Shown here in pieces: positions 9,071-17,738 of a DNA stretch of 36,379 nucleotides. Each line of letters starts with the position of its first letter. Position 1 is the first letter of the stretch. Origin of the DNA: a virus; the IMG/VR virus record IMGVR_UViG_3300025666_000024, positions 1 through 36,379 of that record; one strand, written 5' to 3'. Made by a program: the position numbers and the translations under genes. The notes under the pieces were generated by a model that made no database searches, was not told the DNA's origin, and saw nothing but the letters and a program-made list of their open reading frames with translations.

Positions 9071-10786
9071 TTATTGTGATGAAAAAACATTATTAGTGGA
9101 CACCGCAAATATTTGTTTTAAACCTCCAACGTCTGTTGTTGCGTCTGTCTTTACTTTTACTGTTGCGTAGTACCCCTTTATTCCTGACATGTCAACCCCG
9201 AATATAACCTCGTCAATTCTTGCGGTACTATTGTTAACAAGGTTGGAAACATACTTTCCTTCCTTCCTGTCAAACCCTGCTCGGTATGTAACCCCACCCT
9301 CTGTGTATGAACCCTCATCATAGCTATAGACGTTTGTAGTTATGTCTTGGTAGTCATTTAAACTAGGTGGACCAGAATAATTATTAAGGTCAATGCCCTG
9401 AGTGTCTGACTTAAAGCTTTCAACCTCCCAACCGTTTGTACCCTCGTATGATACGGTGTTAAAGTTCTTGGATACACTCACCTGAGGGTTAAACACAAAG
9501 GTTACGCTGGTGTCTGTCTGTACCCCGTAGAACTGACCCCTGTTCTTAGCCATACTAGCATCGTAGTGTCTCCATATACTACCACCCTTGCATGTGTAGT
9601 AGTTTGCGTTTAGCGTGTCAGCTAGGTTGGGTTTGTAGTCCCAGAAGCTAGTCCATCCGTTGTTGGCATCGTTAAATGATACCGTGTCGTATTCCCCGTC
9701 ACCAGCAGATAAGTCGTTTACAGAGGGCTGTATGGATACAACATATGAATCTGAGTAGTTATTAAACCCACCCACAACCTTGTCCTTAAGTAGCTTGTAC
9801 AGGTTTAGTGTACCAGTTCCAGTAGGTATAGACTGACTGAAGGTTATGTTTGCTGTAGTTGCTCCAGTTAAGGATATATCTGTAACATAAGCACCAGTGA
9901 CACCATTATAGTTTCCGTATATACTCATGCCAAGCTCTATCAGGCTTACATCACCAACCGATAATGCAACAGTTGTTGTACCATTGCTTACAACATTAAA
10001 ATTAAGTAGGTCACTTAACTTATAATTACTCGTTATTGGTGAAAATGTGTCCCTAAAGTGGTCCCTCATTCCATATTCACTAATTTCAGTCATTCCATCC
10101 CTAGACAACCTCATTACAGCGCCCCTTGACTGGTCAGTGAAGTATACCCTGTAACCCTTCTTTGCGAATGATTCTGGGTTCTTACTTATACCGTACTCAC
10201 CAGCATACGGTGTCACCTGACCTATAACCAGGTCGCTAGAGGTTACAGTTGCGTCACCCTGTGCTGAGTATATTGCGGACTTGTCTATCAATGCCCTACT
10301 TACCTTGTCCTCTTGGAACACCATCAGGTTACCATCGTTGGTGTATATCCTCTGTATACTTCCGTATGTTGGGTCCACACTCTTTGTAATGTTCTCACCA
10401 ATTGAGAATACGTTTGTCTCGTTGAAGTCTGTAAGTGCGTTGTATATACCAGAGTATGTAATAGAGTTTGATGATACTATTTCATCGTCATTCTCTTCTG
10501 TTATGTAAGCCCTTACACCATACCCAGCCTCTGTGTTGTTGTACCCACCCCTAATCCTAGACTCCTCTAAATACCACATGTAACCTGTAACTGTTGATGC
10601 TGTTTGAAGCGATGTTGTTGAGGTTTCTTTATTATTTGCAGGCCATAGTATAGGGTTTGGAGTAATACTATCTCCGTCATAAGGGTCCCAAGGTAAGCCA
10701 GGCCACATAGCAATAAAGTCTACGTCATCAAGAACCTTCTTTAGAATAAACGAATTAAAATACTTTACCTCTATTAATGCACTCAT
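9071..10786 (-). CDS. Tail/stabilization-type structural protein, 571 aa
   Basis: This is a beta-rich protein with many aromatic and Gly/Asn-turn segments. Segments such as RIRGGYNNTEAGYGVRAY, KVSRALIDK and TSFWDYKPN resemble a structural family I remember from marine and crAss-like phages, where it is placed in the tail or called a stabilization protein. The gene starts 1 base after the stop of the 1,229-residue protein, so the two are translated together and are probably partners in one tail complex. There is no signal peptide or catalytic motif. The exact position in the tail (tube, hub or appendage) cannot be told from sequence alone. Confidence 0.65.
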   Translation of the reverse strand: MSALIEVKYFNSFILKKVLDDVDFIAMWPGLPWDPYDGDSITPNPILWPANNKETSTTSLQTASTVTGYMWYLEESRIRGGYNNTEAGYGVRAYITEENDDEIVSSNSITYSGIYNALTDFNETNVFSIGENITKSVDPTYGSIQRIYTNDGNLMVFQEDKVSRALIDKSAIYSAQGDATVTSSDLVIGQVTPYAGEYGISKNPESFAKKGYRVYFTDQSRGAVMRLSRDGMTEISEYGMRDHFRDTFSPITSNYKLSDLLNFNVVSNGTTTVALSVGDVSLIELGMSIYGNYNGVTGAYVTDISLTGATTANITFSQSIPTGTGTLNLYKLLKDKVVGGFNNYSDSYVVSIQPSVNDLSAGDGEYDTVSFNDANNGWTSFWDYKPNLADTLNANYYTCKGGSIWRHYDASMAKNRGQFYGVQTDTSVTFVFNPQVSVSKNFNTVSYEGTNGWEVESFKSDTQGIDLNNYSGPPSLNDYQDITTNVYSYDEGSYTEGGVTYRAGFDRKEGKYVSNLVNNSTARIDEVIFGVDMSGIKGYYATVKVKTDATTDVGGLKQIFAVSTNNVFSSQ

Positions 10787-10787
10787 A

Positions 10788-13700
10788 TTAGTCTGTTCTA
10801 TTTATCACGATAGGTGGCGTATCGTAAGTTATTGTGTCACTTAATCCTGTTCCGCTTGCATCCGTTAATTTTAGTGTAACCCTCACAGATGTCGATGTCC
10901 TGTTTTGGTATGTGTAAAGAGCTGTAGTGTTTGTAGCGTTCACATCCAGACATATAAGCTGGTTGTTGTACTGTAAGGTTTCAGCCACGGACTGACCGCT
11001 ACCCTTTATGACCCTGAACATGTCTGTGGCAGGTGTCTGGTACTCTGTCCAAACGCTTCCGTTACCCACCCAAAGGAACTCTATTTTTGTTACCTCCCAT
11101 ACCAGTCCAGTTTTTTCATTAGATGTATCTGCCGAACCATTATCTCCATCTAATACTGCAAAGGTAGACCACGTTGATGGGGGTCTTATCTCTGGTAGTG
11201 GGTTAGAGCCAGTTACAGTTCCTGTGACAGGCACTACGTTTGCAAGATAGTTTCCGTACCCCGTTGATATTAAAGAAGTTCCTCCCCCAGAAAGTGGATT
11301 ATCAGCCTTAATAGTAAAGGTATAGTTATCCTTTATTGGGCTAAACTGTGTGTATGTAAAGTACGTTCCAGTGGATGTGGTGATATAAAACTCGTCAGTT
11401 CCACCATCCTTGTTTAGGGTAAACTTATTTGTGACTATGCCACCGTTTCCGTCCCTTACCTCTATAAGTTCAGCCGTAGTGGTTGAGTTGTTTAGCGTAA
11501 TGTTACTAGCCGATGCTAAGTCAAACCTAGCAATCTCAGATAATGGCGCATCATCCTCTGATAAACTCCATACAAAGTTAGTTAGCTTAACTGGTAGTAC
11601 AGAAAAGTTTTGTTCCAAGCTTGTGTTTAGGTCAGATATAAGACCTGATGTGCTAGACTCCCAGAATATATCTAGGTTAGACACGGTTGGGGCTGTCTCA
11701 TATACGTTAAGCCTTATCATTAAGTTTGTAACTGTTTCGTATGGTGGGTCTGTAGTTAAATCACCACCCCCTAAAGCACCTATCCTAGCCATCGTTGAAA
11801 CCCTTCCTATATATGGGTTTGCTCCCTTTAGGTCTGCACCATCACCTACAGTATCCCCAATTCCTTCGGTTGGTATACTATAGAACGGTGAGCTATAGTA
11901 CTCGTCACCTCTTTCGGTTTTATTTAAACCTATCTCATCCCTGTCACCTATAAGTATCACCTCGTCACCGATATTACTAGGAAAGTATTGAAGGTTAGTT
12001 CTTCCTGAGTTAGTTAAAAATCCTTGATTCCAAACCCTTCCGAATAACCTAACAGAGCTAGAAAACTGAACGTCTTGAGGGCCAACCTCTTGCAGGTCTC
12101 TAGGAACCTTGTTTATGTTGTCAGAGAAGAGGGTTATGTGTGCCTGGTCTGTGGATGTTTTGTATGTGTTTAAATCAGATGCCTGAAGGGTTATAATTAA
12201 ATTACCCGTAGTACCACCCAAAACACCACCAGACCCAGTAACCGTTATTGTATCACCATCATCAAACCCAGTACCACCGTCTACCACCGTTACGGTTTGT
12301 GCAGAATCAGAGGTAGCAGAAACTATTACCCTTATTATAAGCCCTGTGCCACTGCCGCTAGTAGAATAACCAGACGTTACCCCGACTGTTCCTGTATAGG
12401 TTCCTGCATTAAAATCTGTTTGATTAGTGGTTATACTGTCGGTTAGTGCGCCTGGTCCTTCGGAAAGTTCTGTTCCCGTGTACACATCCTGGGGGTACCC
12501 GTTTAGTATGGTTGGTAGGTATACGTTATAATAACTCTGCTCCTGCTGCTTAACAACAAACTTGTAGCTATACCAACCCAAGGGGTTTGTTGTTTCGTTA
12601 TATAAACCCACATATCCTATGTTTGAAGAATTGGTTGGTATTGGTGCGTCAAACTGAACCTGTAGTGAGTCACCAAGGTATTCTAAGTCCATTACAGCTG
12701 TCTTGTATGGGTGAAACACCGTTGAGTTAGGTGACAGTATAACGTCTGACTGCCTCCCGTACTTGTCAGATAAAACAACCCCCACCTGATATGTTCTGTT
12801 CTGCTTTAGTGTATGGTTTGGGTACTCCCTTTGTGATGTAGAGCTGTCTGTTCCGTATGAAACCTTACCAGCTGCTGTCACAGTGTAGTTTAAGGAATCT
12901 AGTGATGCGCTCCTTAGTGTTAGGTTACCATACATCACCCTGTTTCCTGCAACTGCCTGAGCCTTAGCCCTTAATGGCACCCTGTCACTGACCCTTATTG
13001 TCTCCTTTGATGGTAAAGCCTTTATTGGTTTTGAAGAGTCGTATGAGTATACATAGTCGATGCCAGTGGCTGTCTCTAACTCATCAAATGTTATTGTGTC
13101 TATTACCCTTATAGTTGTTCCGTCAGACTCCTTAAACAATACATCAATCTCTGTCACCTTGTACTTGTCATAAAGGTTGGTTGTGGCGTTACCCAGAGTC
13201 ACACCATCAGGCATTGGTATGCTTATATCAACCTTGTTCACCTTGTTCTCAAAGAAATCAACCACAGTGCTTTTGAGGGTATTTAACTCATCACTGTTAG
13301 CGTCATTGTCCAACACACTTGTAGGTATTGAGTCCTCTAAAAAATATCCGTCCTGCTTTGGTATAAATGCAGCCTGAGAGAATGGTGCTATCAAGGAGTA
13401 CTCGTTGTCCTCAAACTTAAACCTGTAGCTAAACCTTACAAACTTATCTGACAGGAACTGCTCGTCACCAGTAAACGTATCATCGTAGTATGGGTTTGAT
13501 GTTTCCCCATCGGGTAATTTTGGGCTTGTAACATCCCACATGGATGGAACCCTATTCATATCTTCTCTCCCTATGATGAATGAAGCTGCTCCAGACGCAC
13601 TTCCAGCTCCGTATACAAGGTTTAATGCACCTACAGGTACGGATATGGAGTCTCCAACCTCGTAGTTATCAAACCCAGAAGCATCTGTAATCGTAGCCGA

Positions 13701-14477
13701 AGATATTATATACTCATTAGTAACTCCAGTCGATATTATTGTTACCGAAAACTCAAGTCCATCGTCACCAGACCCGTCAGTCATAACGGAGTTAGTACCC
13801 ACTGTGAATACCGCAGACCCTGGGGAGGTTGTTGTTATTGTTGGATTGGTTTGTATTGTTAATACTGCTCCAAGAAATAAATCACCATCCCCTGTCAATG
13901 TAGTCAGGTCTGGGGACAAACAAGGGTAGTACTTAGCCACAGATATATGGTCCTCAGATGTGTAGTATGGGTTTGCGGAGCCGTATGGGTTTGCTAACGC
14001 TAGGTTTACGTTAATCTTTCTTGGCTGGTTTCTATTGTCAGTAAAGAACAGTAGGTTTTCTATAAGGTCGATACCTAGAACCTCGTGCGTGTCTGAAAAG
14101 TTTAGGAAACTGCCACCCACCAAGACTGTGTAATCGTTTGATATTGTGTTATATACAGCTATGTAGTGACCCGATGCAGCTGGTGCAGGGTTTGTTAGAC
14201 TCGTGGCAGATGAGTCCGTGTAGTTAGTTAAAAACGCAAACAACCTGTCGTTTGTGGTGTCCACATAGAAACCTATAATCTTTAGATTGGTATCTGATAA
14301 ACCAAAATCTGTCAGCTCTATATTACCAAGAACATTCTCCAACACCCCTGAGTCACCCCCAGCAGAGTCTGTAACCGAAGCGTTTCTGGCCTCTATGTAT
14401 TCTCTGTTTGAGACAAGCCTTGGGTCAAGGTCTTTGTTCATCTTAGCCCCAAGAAAAACATTTTTAGTTTCTGCCAT
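10788..14477 (-). CDS. Large tail structural protein with inserted beta domains, 1229 aa
   Basis: The N-terminus (FLGAKMNKDLDPRLV, then SGVLENVLGNIEL) is typical of a large tail or stabilization protein in marine and crAss-like phages that starts by listing a few conserved Asn/Asp residues. The rest is beta-rich, with Thr, Ser, Gly and Asn abundant and no membrane segment. Two segments look like inserted modules: about 198-300 (with YEVGDSISV) and about 682-769 (with GGTGFDDGDTITV and ending LQASDL). The second is closely related to an insert in the 342-residue protein four kilobases upstream. The gene sits 6 bases after the connector gene and 1 base before the 571-residue gene. Role as a tail component is fairly sure; the exact part is not. 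Confidence 0.7.
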   Translation of the reverse strand: MAETKNVFLGAKMNKDLDPRLVSNREYIEARNASVTDSAGGDSGVLENVLGNIELTDFGLSDTNLKIIGFYVDTTNDRLFAFLTNYTDSSATSLTNPAPAASGHYIAVYNTISNDYTVLVGGSFLNFSDTHEVLGIDLIENLLFFTDNRNQPRKINVNLALANPYGSANPYYTSEDHISVAKYYPCLSPDLTTLTGDGDLFLGAVLTIQTNPTITTTSPGSAVFTVGTNSVMTDGSGDDGLEFSVTIISTGVTNEYIISSATITDASGFDNYEVGDSISVPVGALNLVYGAGSASGAASFIIGREDMNRVPSMWDVTSPKLPDGETSNPYYDDTFTGDEQFLSDKFVRFSYRFKFEDNEYSLIAPFSQAAFIPKQDGYFLEDSIPTSVLDNDANSDELNTLKSTVVDFFENKVNKVDISIPMPDGVTLGNATTNLYDKYKVTEIDVLFKESDGTTIRVIDTITFDELETATGIDYVYSYDSSKPIKALPSKETIRVSDRVPLRAKAQAVAGNRVMYGNLTLRSASLDSLNYTVTAAGKVSYGTDSSTSQREYPNHTLKQNRTYQVGVVLSDKYGRQSDVILSPNSTVFHPYKTAVMDLEYLGDSLQVQFDAPIPTNSSNIGYVGLYNETTNPLGWYSYKFVVKQQEQSYYNVYLPTILNGYPQDVYTGTELSEGPGALTDSITTNQTDFNAGTYTGTVGVTSGYSTSGSGTGLIIRVIVSATSDSAQTVTVVDGGTGFDDGDTITVTGSGGVLGGTTGNLIITLQASDLNTYKTSTDQAHITLFSDNINKVPRDLQEVGPQDVQFSSSVRLFGRVWNQGFLTNSGRTNLQYFPSNIGDEVILIGDRDEIGLNKTERGDEYYSSPFYSIPTEGIGDTVGDGADLKGANPYIGRVSTMARIGALGGGDLTTDPPYETVTNLMIRLNVYETAPTVSNLDIFWESSTSGLISDLNTSLEQNFSVLPVKLTNFVWSLSEDDAPLSEIARFDLASASNITLNNSTTTAELIEVRDGNGGIVTNKFTLNKDGGTDEFYITTSTGTYFTYTQFSPIKDNYTFTIKADNPLSGGGTSLISTGYGNYLANVVPVTGTVTGSNPLPEIRPPSTWSTFAVLDGDNGSADTSNEKTGLVWEVTKIEFLWVGNGSVWTEYQTPATDMFRVIKGSGQSVAETLQYNNQLICLDVNATNTTALYTYQNRTSTSVRVTLKLTDASGTGLSDTITYDTPPIVINRTD

Positions 14478-14483
14478 TTAATT

Positions 14484-15689
14484 CTAGTTTTTAATCATCT
14501 TAGACTTACCCCTCATTGTCTGAGTCAGTTCGTCTATCTTGAGGTTAGAAAGCCTAATCTTAGCATTCCTTAATTTGGCATATCTGTCTTGTTTCCAGCG
14601 TCTTACAACATACTCTGGCTGGTTTACTCGTGTTGATAGTATACTGTAAACGAGGTGTGAGTACATTGCATCCTCTGCCATTTTAGGAACCCTAGAGTCC
14701 TCATGGTAAGCCAATCCGTCAGACACATACTCCACAACAACCAATTTATTAGCTAGGTCACTTGAAAAGCTAAACGAGCCAGTTCTTTCGTTTACAGTAA
14801 ACCACCCGTTGTTCTGTGCCAATGCTGGGTCTAATCCGTATCTCTGCCCAAAGTAGCCACCGTATCCCCAAGCGTAACCCTGACCGTATCCCCACCAGTC
14901 GTATCCTTGGTTTACTTGGTCTTGGTTAAATATACCCGTGATTTGGTTTGGGTTGTTTGTATTCCACCTTTCATCCGTCTGAGCCTCAAGCTGTACGTTG
15001 GTACCAAAACCATCCTGCACAATCCCACCCGTAGAGTCCTGCTCTGGGCTTTGTACTGGGTTAATTGTTAGGTTGTTAGCTGGATATATAATGTGCTTCA
15101 CACCTATGGAGTCTATCCAAGACAGCCGAACGTAGTTGACGTAGTCCTGTGGTAGTGGTATACTAAGGCTTGCTGGCACAGTTAGTTCTATTGAACTTAC
15201 ACTCTTTAGCGTGTCGTAGCTAAACTCTTGCAGACCTCTCTTTGCGTGGAATATAACATCGGTTCTCTTAACGCTGGGTATAAGCTTACCAGCCCCAACG
15301 TAAGCGATTAAAAAGTTGTTTATGATGTCCCCTAGCTTGATGTACGAGTAACCCCCGTAATTCGACTCTAATGCGGTCACGAACAAGGCTACCCTTACAA
15401 GTATACTTGGCCCTAATACTACTGGTACAGCGTTTGTACCGCTTACTATAGTCGTGCTTGTGTTTGTTTTAACCTCCGAAGCAACGGTAACCCATGTTAC
15501 CCCGTTATCGTTACTTGTCTGTAGGTAATAGTTTCTGTCATACTCCCCCACAACACCGTCAGTAAGCTCGGTGTCAAATGTTGTTACAAACTCACTTTGA
15601 GTTGACGCAGCACCAAGTGTGTAAACCTTTTGACCAACGTAATACTCTTCATTTGTTTCGGTAATTAAACCCCCGTTTGGTGTTGACAT
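14484..15689 (-). CDS. Head-tail connector / tail tubular protein A-like, 401 aa
   Basis: The central part (FHAKRGLQEFSYDTLKS, about 149-165, then LPQDYVNYVRLSW) and the C-terminal basic helix region (LRNAKIRLSNLKIDELTQ, about 374-391) resemble the connector or tail tubular A-like family common in marine podovirus-like and crAss-like phages. The C-terminal helices would pack against the ring above. A short stretch rich in Tyr, Trp, Gly and Gln (about 265-285) is unusual and may be a surface loop. The N-terminal 110 residues are beta-rich and may be a lineage-specific addition. The gene sits between the 342-residue and 1,229-residue proteins with gaps of 6 bases each. Confidence 0.65.
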   Translation of the reverse strand: MSTPNGGLITETNEEYYVGQKVYTLGAASTQSEFVTTFDTELTDGVVGEYDRNYYLQTSNDNGVTWVTVASEVKTNTSTTIVSGTNAVPVVLGPSILVRVALFVTALESNYGGYSYIKLGDIINNFLIAYVGAGKLIPSVKRTDVIFHAKRGLQEFSYDTLKSVSSIELTVPASLSIPLPQDYVNYVRLSWIDSIGVKHIIYPANNLTINPVQSPEQDSTGGIVQDGFGTNVQLEAQTDERWNTNNPNQITGIFNQDQVNQGYDWWGYGQGYAWGYGGYFGQRYGLDPALAQNNGWFTVNERTGSFSFSSDLANKLVVVEYVSDGLAYHEDSRVPKMAEDAMYSHLVYSILSTRVNQPEYVVRRWKQDRYAKLRNAKIRLSNLKIDELTQTMRGKSKMIKN

Positions 15690-15695
15690 ATTCTA

Positions 15696-16724
15696 TTAGC
15701 TTTTTTCGTTTATCTCCTCAGCCCTTGCTTCTTGCATGGCAACCTGAATTATTTGTGGGTCTCTAATCACTACACCGAAGTAGAACAACAGCTTGATTAT
15801 AAAGTCAACCCTCTCTGATACATGTAGTTCTATATCCGTTGAGCCGTATGTACTTGCGTTATTAAAATCAGATGCCTGAAGTGTTATTACAGGTCCAGTA
15901 CTACCAACACCAGTATTAGTCAGTTGACCATTATCAATTGTAATAACATCCCCAACCACATATCCTGTACCTGCTGTGGTTACGCTTAGTGTTACGTTTG
16001 TAGGTGTGGTTACGTTTGCAGATATTACAAGCCCAGTACCTGAACCTCCAGTGTATGTTGGTGTGTATGTATTGATATCACCCCCAGTAAGACCAGTGGT
16101 TATACTACTTGTTAGTGTGTTTGTGCCTGTGTTTAGTAGTGCCTCCCCGTAAACTGTGGGGTCGTATATGTACTGACCCAGTGTACCCACATTGTACCCC
16201 CATCTTGGGTCTGTAGGTTTTCTTAGGTAGTTTACAGAAACACCTGAATTTATACCGTTTGGCTTAACGTAAAGTCTTTCGTTTTCGTAAAGGTATGTCG
16301 GAAAGTATTTTGTCGATGCTGTTAGTAATGACTTCTGTATGTTATAAAAATCATTTCTCTGTAGCCTTTGTAGCTCCACTTCACTGTTATTTAAACCAGT
16401 GTAAACCACTGTACCTAAGCGATATAGGTCAGTTGGTAGTGTGTAATAAGGTGTGGTTGGGGTTGTGGTATTATCGTATGTTGCGTCACCGAAAGACTTG
16501 AATATAGAAAGCTTTTCATCGGTGTTCATTATCCTGTCCGAATAATCTGAGTCAGCCTGTGGGACACGAAGCTGTTGGTTTAGTTCCTCTGCATAGTTCT
16601 CAAACATCTGCAACTGAACCTGTGTGGCTATTTTATTAAACTCATTAGGGGTAACGTAACCCCTCTGCTCCTTGTTAAGAATCAGTAATGCGGTCTTATA
16701 TACCTCGTTAACATTTATAGCCAT
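15696..16724 (-). CDS. Conserved structural protein (head completion/neck candidate) with an inserted beta module, 342 aa
   Basis: The start (NEVYKTALLILNKEQRGYV, then FNKIATQVQLQMFENY) is a familiar opening of a structural family in marine Bacteroidota and crAss-like phages. It sits directly before the connector gene, which suggests a neck or head-completion role. Residues about 195-290 look like an extra beta module, with GTGYVVGDVITI and ending LQASDF, placed between the conserved core and the conserved C-terminal helices (FIIKLLFYFGVVIRDPQII). The same module type occurs in the 1,229-residue tail protein. The ATG at 16724 follows an A-rich leader and an RNA hairpin. The function is inferred from family and position. 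Confidence 0.6.
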   Translation of the reverse strand: MAINVNEVYKTALLILNKEQRGYVTPNEFNKIATQVQLQMFENYAEELNQQLRVPQADSDYSDRIMNTDEKLSIFKSFGDATYDNTTTPTTPYYTLPTDLYRLGTVVYTGLNNSEVELQRLQRNDFYNIQKSLLTASTKYFPTYLYENERLYVKPNGINSGVSVNYLRKPTDPRWGYNVGTLGQYIYDPTVYGEALLNTGTNTLTSSITTGLTGGDINTYTPTYTGGSGTGLVISANVTTPTNVTLSVTTAGTGYVVGDVITIDNGQLTNTGVGSTGPVITLQASDFNNASTYGSTDIELHVSERVDFIIKLLFYFGVVIRDPQIIQVAMQEARAEEINEKS

Positions 16725-16746
16725 ATTTATTTTTTATTAATTATAT

Positions 16747-16777
16747 GGGCTAGGCCAGTTTTGTTCTGACCTAACCC
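16747..16777 (-). other. RNA hairpin between capsid-adjacent gene and neck gene
   Basis: Two 12-base arms, 16747-16758 and 16766-16777, surround a 7-base loop. Ten pairs are Watson-Crick. The two remaining pairs are C:A mismatches on the plus strand but become G·U pairs in the minus-strand RNA, so the stem is continuous only in the transcript of these genes. There is no U-run after it; the following bases are A-rich. It may be a weak terminator, a processing site or a stabilising structure. Confidence 0.5.
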
Positions 16778-16796
16778 TATAATATATATTACGTTG

Positions 16797-17660
16797 TTAC
16801 ATTAATTTTTTCTCGATAGATGAAAATATTTCCATACCCTCGTCTGTCTTGAAAAATGAAGCCATAGCTGAGTATGGGTGTTCATCAAATGGAACGGTCA
16901 TTAACTTTCTACCATTACTGGCCCAAGTAAATGTGCGTTGGTCTTGAGATAGTTTAATGATACCCTGTTCAGCCGCTTTAATTGCAAAGTTTCTAAGCTG
17001 AATATTATCATCTAACGCTAAACTAATAAACAGTCTTGGATTACTCTTAGCCATTATCATAAGGTCTCTTCGTATTTCCTTACTTGTCATCTTAGAAACA
17101 CCTGAACCCTTTTCAGCTCTAAGTATAGCCTCTGCATGGTCGATGTCAATCTCCCTTGCGGCTGTCATTGCCTCAAGCTCAGTCTCCAAATCCTCTAGCC
17201 CATATTCAGCCTCCTGTACAGGGTCAAACTCTCTATAAAGTTTATCCTTGTGTGGGTGATATAAAGACAATAACCTTTGAAGTGACTGCTTCTCTTTAGG
17301 TACATTCAAAACACCATCCTTAAAAACAATGTGTTCCATTGTTGCAGAGCCGTTCTGCTCATCTACAAAACAGCTTTTCTGATTTGTTGCGTACCGTATC
17401 TCTCTCTGAGTGTTTGTCTCAGTGTCAAACCACAATAGTGGATGCCTTGGAGTGTGCTTACTTGCCAATGTATAAGTTAATGGTGACTTACCCCCTGTCA
17501 AATAGTATTGACGGGACTTAATCTCCCACTCATCTTTCTTCTTGGTTTCTTTTACTTCAACTGGCTCAGGAGCTACTGGAGCTTCAATTACAGTTTCAGT
17601 TTCTTGTACAACCTCTTCTACTTGAGGTGTTGTTGTTGTTGTTTTTCTTGGCCTTGCCAT
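16797..17660 (-). CDS. Conserved capsid-adjacent protein, 287 aa, unknown function
   Basis: Residues 1-40 are a low-complexity tail rich in Thr, Val, Glu and Pro. The core begins near WEIKSRQYYLTGG and includes PLLWFD and RYATNQ. The C-terminal half is helical (MTSKEIRRDLMIMAK, about 191-205; RNFAIKAAEQGIIKL) and ends in a basic helix. I recall this as a conserved protein next to the capsid gene in marine Bacteroidota phages, but I know no proven function. It is the first gene after the terminator that follows the capsid gene and begins 32 bases downstream of that hairpin, so its level should be lower than that of the capsid. Head decoration, vertex or assembly roles are possible; none is shown by motifs. 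Confidence 0.6.
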   Translation of the reverse strand: MARPRKTTTTTPQVEEVVQETETVIEAPVAPEPVEVKETKKKDEWEIKSRQYYLTGGKSPLTYTLASKHTPRHPLLWFDTETNTQREIRYATNQKSCFVDEQNGSATMEHIVFKDGVLNVPKEKQSLQRLLSLYHPHKDKLYREFDPVQEAEYGLEDLETELEAMTAAREIDIDHAEAILRAEKGSGVSKMTSKEIRRDLMIMAKSNPRLFISLALDDNIQLRNFAIKAAEQGIIKLSQDQRTFTWASNGRKLMTVPFDEHPYSAMASFFKTDEGMEIFSSIEKKLM

Positions 17661-17692
17661 GATATAATATAATTAAATAGTTTAAAAAAATA

Positions 17693-17725
17693 AAACTTGG
17701 GGCCACATAATGCAGCCCCAAGTTT
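17693..17725 (-). terminator. Intrinsic terminator after the major capsid gene
   Basis: A perfect 11-bp stem (arms 17693-17703 and 17715-17725) with a GC-rich core and an 11-base loop lies 13 bases past the capsid stop codon. In the minus-strand sense it is followed by a U-rich tract (17682-17692). This is a textbook Rho-independent terminator for the capsid transcript, and it probably lets only part of transcription through to the neck and tail genes. Confidence 0.85.
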
Positions 17726-17738
17726 ATAAGATTAATGC

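Noticed and set aside
11410-11883. Plus-strand open frame of 157 codons
   Set aside because: It is antisense to the 1,229-residue tail gene; no motif and no coupled neighbours.
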